Positions 20,744-23,208 of a stretch of DNA of 23,208 bases are shown here, one piece after another. This DNA is from an uncultured Collinsella sp. (lineage in GTDB: Bacteria > Actinomycetota > Coriobacteriia > Coriobacteriales > Coriobacteriaceae), in the NCBI GenBank assembly GCA_900544425.1, contig UQUX01000014.1, forward strand, positions 1-23,208, in the 5' to 3' direction. A program made the translations under genes and the position numbers. Each line of letters starts with the position of its first letter. The stretch's first letter is position 1. The notes below the pieces were generated by a model that did not search any database, was not told where the DNA came from, and saw only the letters and a list, made by a program, of their open reading frames with translations.

Positions 20744-21856
20744 CTAGGCGGGTTTAAGCCCAAAACACGCCCGCAGCGTGTTAAATAGCGCCTCTTGTTT
20801 CTTTCTGCAAGCGTCAACACGGTTGCGATATCGCTTACCCATACGTTGGTGGATGCGCCATGCGAGCGCTTCCATCGCTTCCATGTCGCAGAGCATTTCG
20901 TTGTTGACCGTCGCGACCTCGATTCCCATAGTAATCAAGCCCGTGTTGCGTTTTTCATCATGGATACGTCCCCTCCGGGAGGAATGGCCCAGCTCACCGT
21001 TGTATTCCAGGTCAAACCGGGCTGCTTCCCGATGGGCATCGCAAACCGCATACGGCATCCCCGAGATCGCCTGCGCTCGGTCGTTGAACTCGATCTTGTG
21101 GTCGGTCTTAAAGGGACCGCAGGCAAATCCGCCATAGGAAAACGGAAGCGAAAACATGGCAAGCATGATGCATTCCATGGGTGAGCGCAGGTTTTCCGAC
21201 AGAAAGGGGCACAGCCGCCGCAGCTGCTTGGCCGCGCTCCCCTTGCATGCCGCAAGGTAATCTGCCAGGCGATCGGGCGTCAGCACTGGCTCTACCTCAA
21301 AGTAGCCCACATCTGACGGCTGGTCCTTATCCTTTGCAAGCCTGTTCACGGTAGGCGAGCTGTAGGGAGGCAAATACTGCCCGCGATCGCTCAGCGAAAT
21401 CTTGGAGCACAGCTCCTGGGCCAGGGCAAATGCCTGGATACAGCCGACTTCGCGCGCAACGGCGGCACAGAGGGCCTCGGGAGACAAGCTGTACACCCCC
21501 GGCTCCACCTCCAAAATCGAAGCGTCCGGCAGGCCTGTAGAACAAACGGACCAGCTTGCACCAGGCATGCGGCGACGCTGCTTTGCAGACCCCACCAGTA
21601 GGCACAGGTCTTCTTGAACCTCGCCACTCACGACCCCGATCCTCACCAAATCGAGAAGATAGATGTCCTCGGCCGAGGGCGACGATGCGCGCAGCACACG
21701 GCACTCTTCATCGGGAGCGAGGTCCCTCCAACTGATGTAACCCATTTGTCGGCGCTCGGCGCGCATCATGCGCAGCGCCGAGGCGCCAGTCAGGATTACA
21801 GAGGCCGCCAGTTGCTCGCTTGTCGGCTCGATGCGTCGCGCTATCTTCACTGCCAC
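20744..21856 (-). CDS. Protein with PD-(D/E)XK-like (DUF559/Vsr-type) C-terminal domain
   Basis: 370 residues from a GTG at 21856 with AGGGG eight bases upstream, ten bases after the comF stop; the open frame runs on to 22456 but only as a shadow of comF. The N-terminal half has a pattern seen in AbiEi-like proteins: ASALRMMRAERRQMG (25-39), LLVGSAKQRRRMPG (86-99), GVYSLSPEALCAAVAREVG (120-138), FALAQELC. Near the C-terminus RFDLEYNGELGH (280-291), then DEKRNTGLITMGIEV (300-314), has the D..EYxG...H...D..R...L...G..V layout of DUF559/Vsr-type nuclease folds (Asp282, Glu284, Asp300, Arg303). Function is unknown; nuclease activity or a toxin-related role is only a structural guess. Probably co-transcribed with comF. 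Confidence 0.7.
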   Translation of the reverse strand: MAVKIARRIEPTSEQLAASVILTGASALRMMRAERRQMGYISWRDLAPDEECRVLRASSPSAEDIYLLDLVRIGVVSGEVQEDLCLLVGSAKQRRRMPGASWSVCSTGLPDASILEVEPGVYSLSPEALCAAVAREVGCIQAFALAQELCSKISLSDRGQYLPPYSSPTVNRLAKDKDQPSDVGYFEVEPVLTPDRLADYLAACKGSAAKQLRRLCPFLSENLRSPMECIMLAMFSLPFSYGGFACGPFKTDHKIEFNDRAQAISGMPYAVCDAHREAARFDLEYNGELGHSSRRGRIHDEKRNTGLITMGIEVATVNNEMLCDMEAMEALAWRIHQRMGKRYRNRVDACRKKQEALFNTLRACFGLKPA

Positions 21857-21866
21857 AAAACCACCC

Positions 21867-22673
21867 CTACCAAACGCGTGCGATAGCGAGGCCATCGACG
21901 GCCGCGGCACCGGCACGTTTGAGCTCCGCCGAGGCTGCTGCCATGGTCGCGCCCGTGGTAATGACATCATCGATGAGCAGCAGACGGCGGCCGCGCACAT
22001 CCTCGACCGTCTCGTACACGCCCCGGGCATGCTCCCGGCGCTCATCGCGGCCGAGCTCTCGCTGGTCACCATGACCGTATTTGACCAGGGCGTCCAGCAA
22101 CGGGACACCCGAAAGATCGCAAAACGAGCGCGCAATTGCTTCCATATGGTCGAATCCACGCCGCCGAAACGCCGCCGCAGTCGCGGGCACAAACACCACC
22201 GCGTCCGCACCGGACAGCACACCGCCGTAGCGATCGGGGGCTGCCGCCTGGGCATGCAAGACGGTGTCGTAGAATAGCTCCGCCAGATACGGTGCCAGAC
22301 GGCGCTCGCCCGCATCCTTGTACGCCTTGATGATGCGCGGCAGCGGATGTGCGTAGACGGCACACGCCAGACAGCGATCGAGCGCCTCGGCCATTGCCGA
22401 AGACGCGCCCTCGACCGAGCACTCGGTGCACAGCAAATCCCCAAACGGGGCACCACATCGGATGCAGCTATGGCACGGGTCGATGAGCGCGAGCGATGCC
22501 AGACAATCCTGGCAGATCAGCGCACCGGAGCGCTCGCAGCCGGCGCATCGCGTGGGCGACAACGCCTCGAGCGCCTCGTATGTCACGTGCTCGGCAAGCG
22601 GTAGCAATTCGTCCGCAAACGGTAGGACACCTGCGCCCTGCAAGCGAGTCAATACGTTCAGATGTCTCTTCAT
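21867..22673 (-). CDS. comF: ComF family phosphoribosyltransferase-like protein
   Basis: 268 residues. N-terminal zinc-finger region with paired Cys: C43/C46, C54/C57, C67/C70/C73 and C82/C85. Then the ComF core: CAVYAHPLPRIIKAYKDAGERRL (104-126), FVPATAAAFRRRGFDHMEAIA (161-181), and the PRPP-type loop LLLIDDVITTGATM (231-244). ComF proteins are needed for DNA uptake in competent bacteria, acting in the cytoplasm with the ComFA helicase; no comFA is visible here, and many non-competent bacteria keep this gene. The start ATG is preceded by GGAGGG, but that site lies inside a perfect hairpin (see 22677-22712), suggesting control of translation. Followed ten bases later by the PD-(D/E)XK-like gene. 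Confidence 0.92.
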   Translation of the reverse strand: MKRHLNVLTRLQGAGVLPFADELLPLAEHVTYEALEALSPTRCAGCERSGALICQDCLASLALIDPCHSCIRCGAPFGDLLCTECSVEGASSAMAEALDRCLACAVYAHPLPRIIKAYKDAGERRLAPYLAELFYDTVLHAQAAAPDRYGGVLSGADAVVFVPATAAAFRRRGFDHMEAIARSFCDLSGVPLLDALVKYGHGDQRELGRDERREHARGVYETVEDVRGRRLLLIDDVITTGATMAAASAELKRAGAAAVDGLAIARVW

Positions 22674-22676
22674 GAC

Positions 22677-22712
22677 ACAACCCTCCCTACGCGAAGGCGA
22701 AGGGAGGGTTGT
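22677..22712 (-). promoter_or_regulatory. Hairpin sequestering the comF ribosome-binding site
   Basis: ACAACCCTCCCT and AGGGAGGGTTGT are perfect 12-bp complements, with a further 3-bp inner stem (CGC/GCG) in the loop. In the minus-strand RNA the 3' arm carries the AGGGAGG ribosome-binding site and ends three bases before the comF ATG. No T run follows, so a simple terminator is less likely, though readthrough control of the upstream gene is possible. Confidence 0.7.
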
Positions 22713-22746
22713 CGGTGTAGAGCCATGATACCCAGAGGTGCTGGGG

Positions 22747-23208
22747 TCAGACAGGTTGCATCCGTTTACGGGCGCTATTCGCCGGTAGGCGGTTGCGGTG
22801 CGGACGAGGTGCGGGTCGAGCCTTCGCCGCCGTCCTGGCGCGGCTTGCGGGAGCGACGGCGACGGCGACGCTTTTGACCCTGGTCGGTCGAGCCCTCGCC
22901 ACCGCGATTCTCACGCGGTTCGCACTCGTCGCGAGCGCCGCCGTGCGAAGCCTTGGCGGCAGCTCCTCCGCCATCGCCGGGTGGGTCTGGAAATAGTCGG
23001 ATTCGAGGATTTCGGTGTAGTCGTAGAACATCTGGCAGTAATTGACGTAGTCATCAATATGGACTTTGTCGTCAGGATATTTTCGAAAGAACTCCAGCAG
23101 ATTCAGCAGATGTTCTCCTTCCCCGTAAATCATCGGTGAAACTGTTCCATAATCGTAATATTTCTCCACCTCCGCCTCATACCCTTCGCAAAACGCAAGC
23201 TGATACTG
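22747..23208 (-). CDS. 3' part of an unrecognised gene, apparently frameshifted near its end
   Basis: The gene enters at the right edge with no start in the window; translation from 23208 begins YQLAFCEGYEAEVEKYYDYG and continues through LLNLLEFFRKYPDDKVHIDDY and ILESDYFQTHPAMAEE. No family is recognised. After about 22985 this frame becomes an Ala/Arg/Val-rich string of shadow type ending at 22747. The neighbouring frame there reads PPGDGGGAAAKASHGGARDE, then QKRRRRRRSRKPRQDGGEG, and ends QPPTGE with TAG at 22775-22777, which looks like a natural basic tail of a nucleic-acid-binding protein. A single missing base in the C-rich run near 22979-22986 would join the two. The 5' part is also less GC-rich than the tail, so a fusion of two unrelated pieces is another possibility. 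Confidence 0.6.
   Translation of the reverse strand, partial: QYQLAFCEGYEAEVEKYYDYGTVSPMIYGEGEHLLNLLEFFRKYPDDKVHIDDYVNYCQMFYDYTEILESDYFQTHPAMAEELPPRLRTAALATSANRVRIAVARARPTRVKSVAVAVAPASRARTAAKARPAPRPHRNRLPANSARKRMQPV

Noticed and set aside
20611..20820. 69-codon minus-strand ORF across the inverted-repeat element
   Set aside because: It is opened by the AT-rich repeat and overlaps the end of the gene at 20744; no family resemblance or ribosome-binding site.
21857..22456. Upstream extension of the PD-(D/E)XK-like gene
   Set aside because: It is wholly antiphase to comF, whose motifs are clear; the GTG at 21856 has a good ribosome-binding site.
1..23208. CRISPR array or complete defence system
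   Set aside because: No regularly spaced direct repeats and no cas or other multi-gene defence components were seen; the only defence-like hint is the PD-(D/E)XK-like protein.

Overview
The window looks like chromosomal DNA of a GC-rich gut actinobacterium of the class Coriobacteriia, most likely Collinsella. This is an inference from base composition, codon use and gene content (mannose-family PTS with an embedded YajC, long-form HPF, a ComF gene beside a PD-(D/E)XK-like protein). No rRNA or other marker gene is present to prove it.

Region 1 (1-1750): an orphan mannose-family EIIB whose phosphorylation-site His is replaced by Tyr, a tRNA-Thr(CGT) with its own promoter and terminator, and a less GC-rich patch with one or two small unrecognised ORFs that ends in two related hairpins.

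Region 2 (1750-11960), almost all on the minus strand: an amino-sugar uptake and breakdown locus of the galactosamine/N-acetylgalactosamine (Aga) type. The PTS operon reads EIIA-YajC-EIIB-EIIC-EIID. Downstream come a HutC-type GntR regulator, an AgaS-type SIS-domain deaminase/isomerase, an N-acetyl-hexosamine-6-phosphate deacetylase (nagA) broken by a frameshift, a LacX-like aldose epimerase, a PfkB-family (tagatose-6-phosphate/1-phosphofructo-) kinase, a short 3' remnant of a second nagA, and a YhcH-family protein. A flavodoxin lies on the opposite strand. DasR/NagR-like TGGT-n4-ACCA sites sit before agaS and before the PTS operon, suggesting that the GntR protein controls both. Expected flow: sugar enters as the 6-phosphate, is deacetylated (NagA), deaminated/isomerised (AgaS) and phosphorylated (PfkB). 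The final aldolase is not in the window, and neither nagA copy is intact.

Region 3 (11960-19000), minus strand: a 630-bp regulatory gap, a membrane-anchored SurA-like protein, a compact run of four genes (3-hydroxyisobutyrate-dehydrogenase-like protein with a His/Cys-rich tail, small membrane protein, HEAT-repeat protein, NAD-type isocitrate dehydrogenase), then a DegV-family protein and ribosome hibernation factor HPF.

Region 4 (19000-23208), minus strand: a solute-binding lipoprotein, a 730-bp gene-poor stretch holding a 217-bp element bounded by 29-bp inverted repeats, a protein with a PD-(D/E)XK-like C-terminus, a ComF phosphoribosyltransferase whose ribosome-binding site lies inside a 12-bp hairpin, and the 3' part of an unrecognised gene that appears frameshifted near its end.

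The most unusual points are the His-to-Tyr orphan EIIB, the double damage to nagA, the metal-binding-type tail on the dehydrogenase, the enlarged EIID loop, the inverted-repeat element and the comF leader hairpin.
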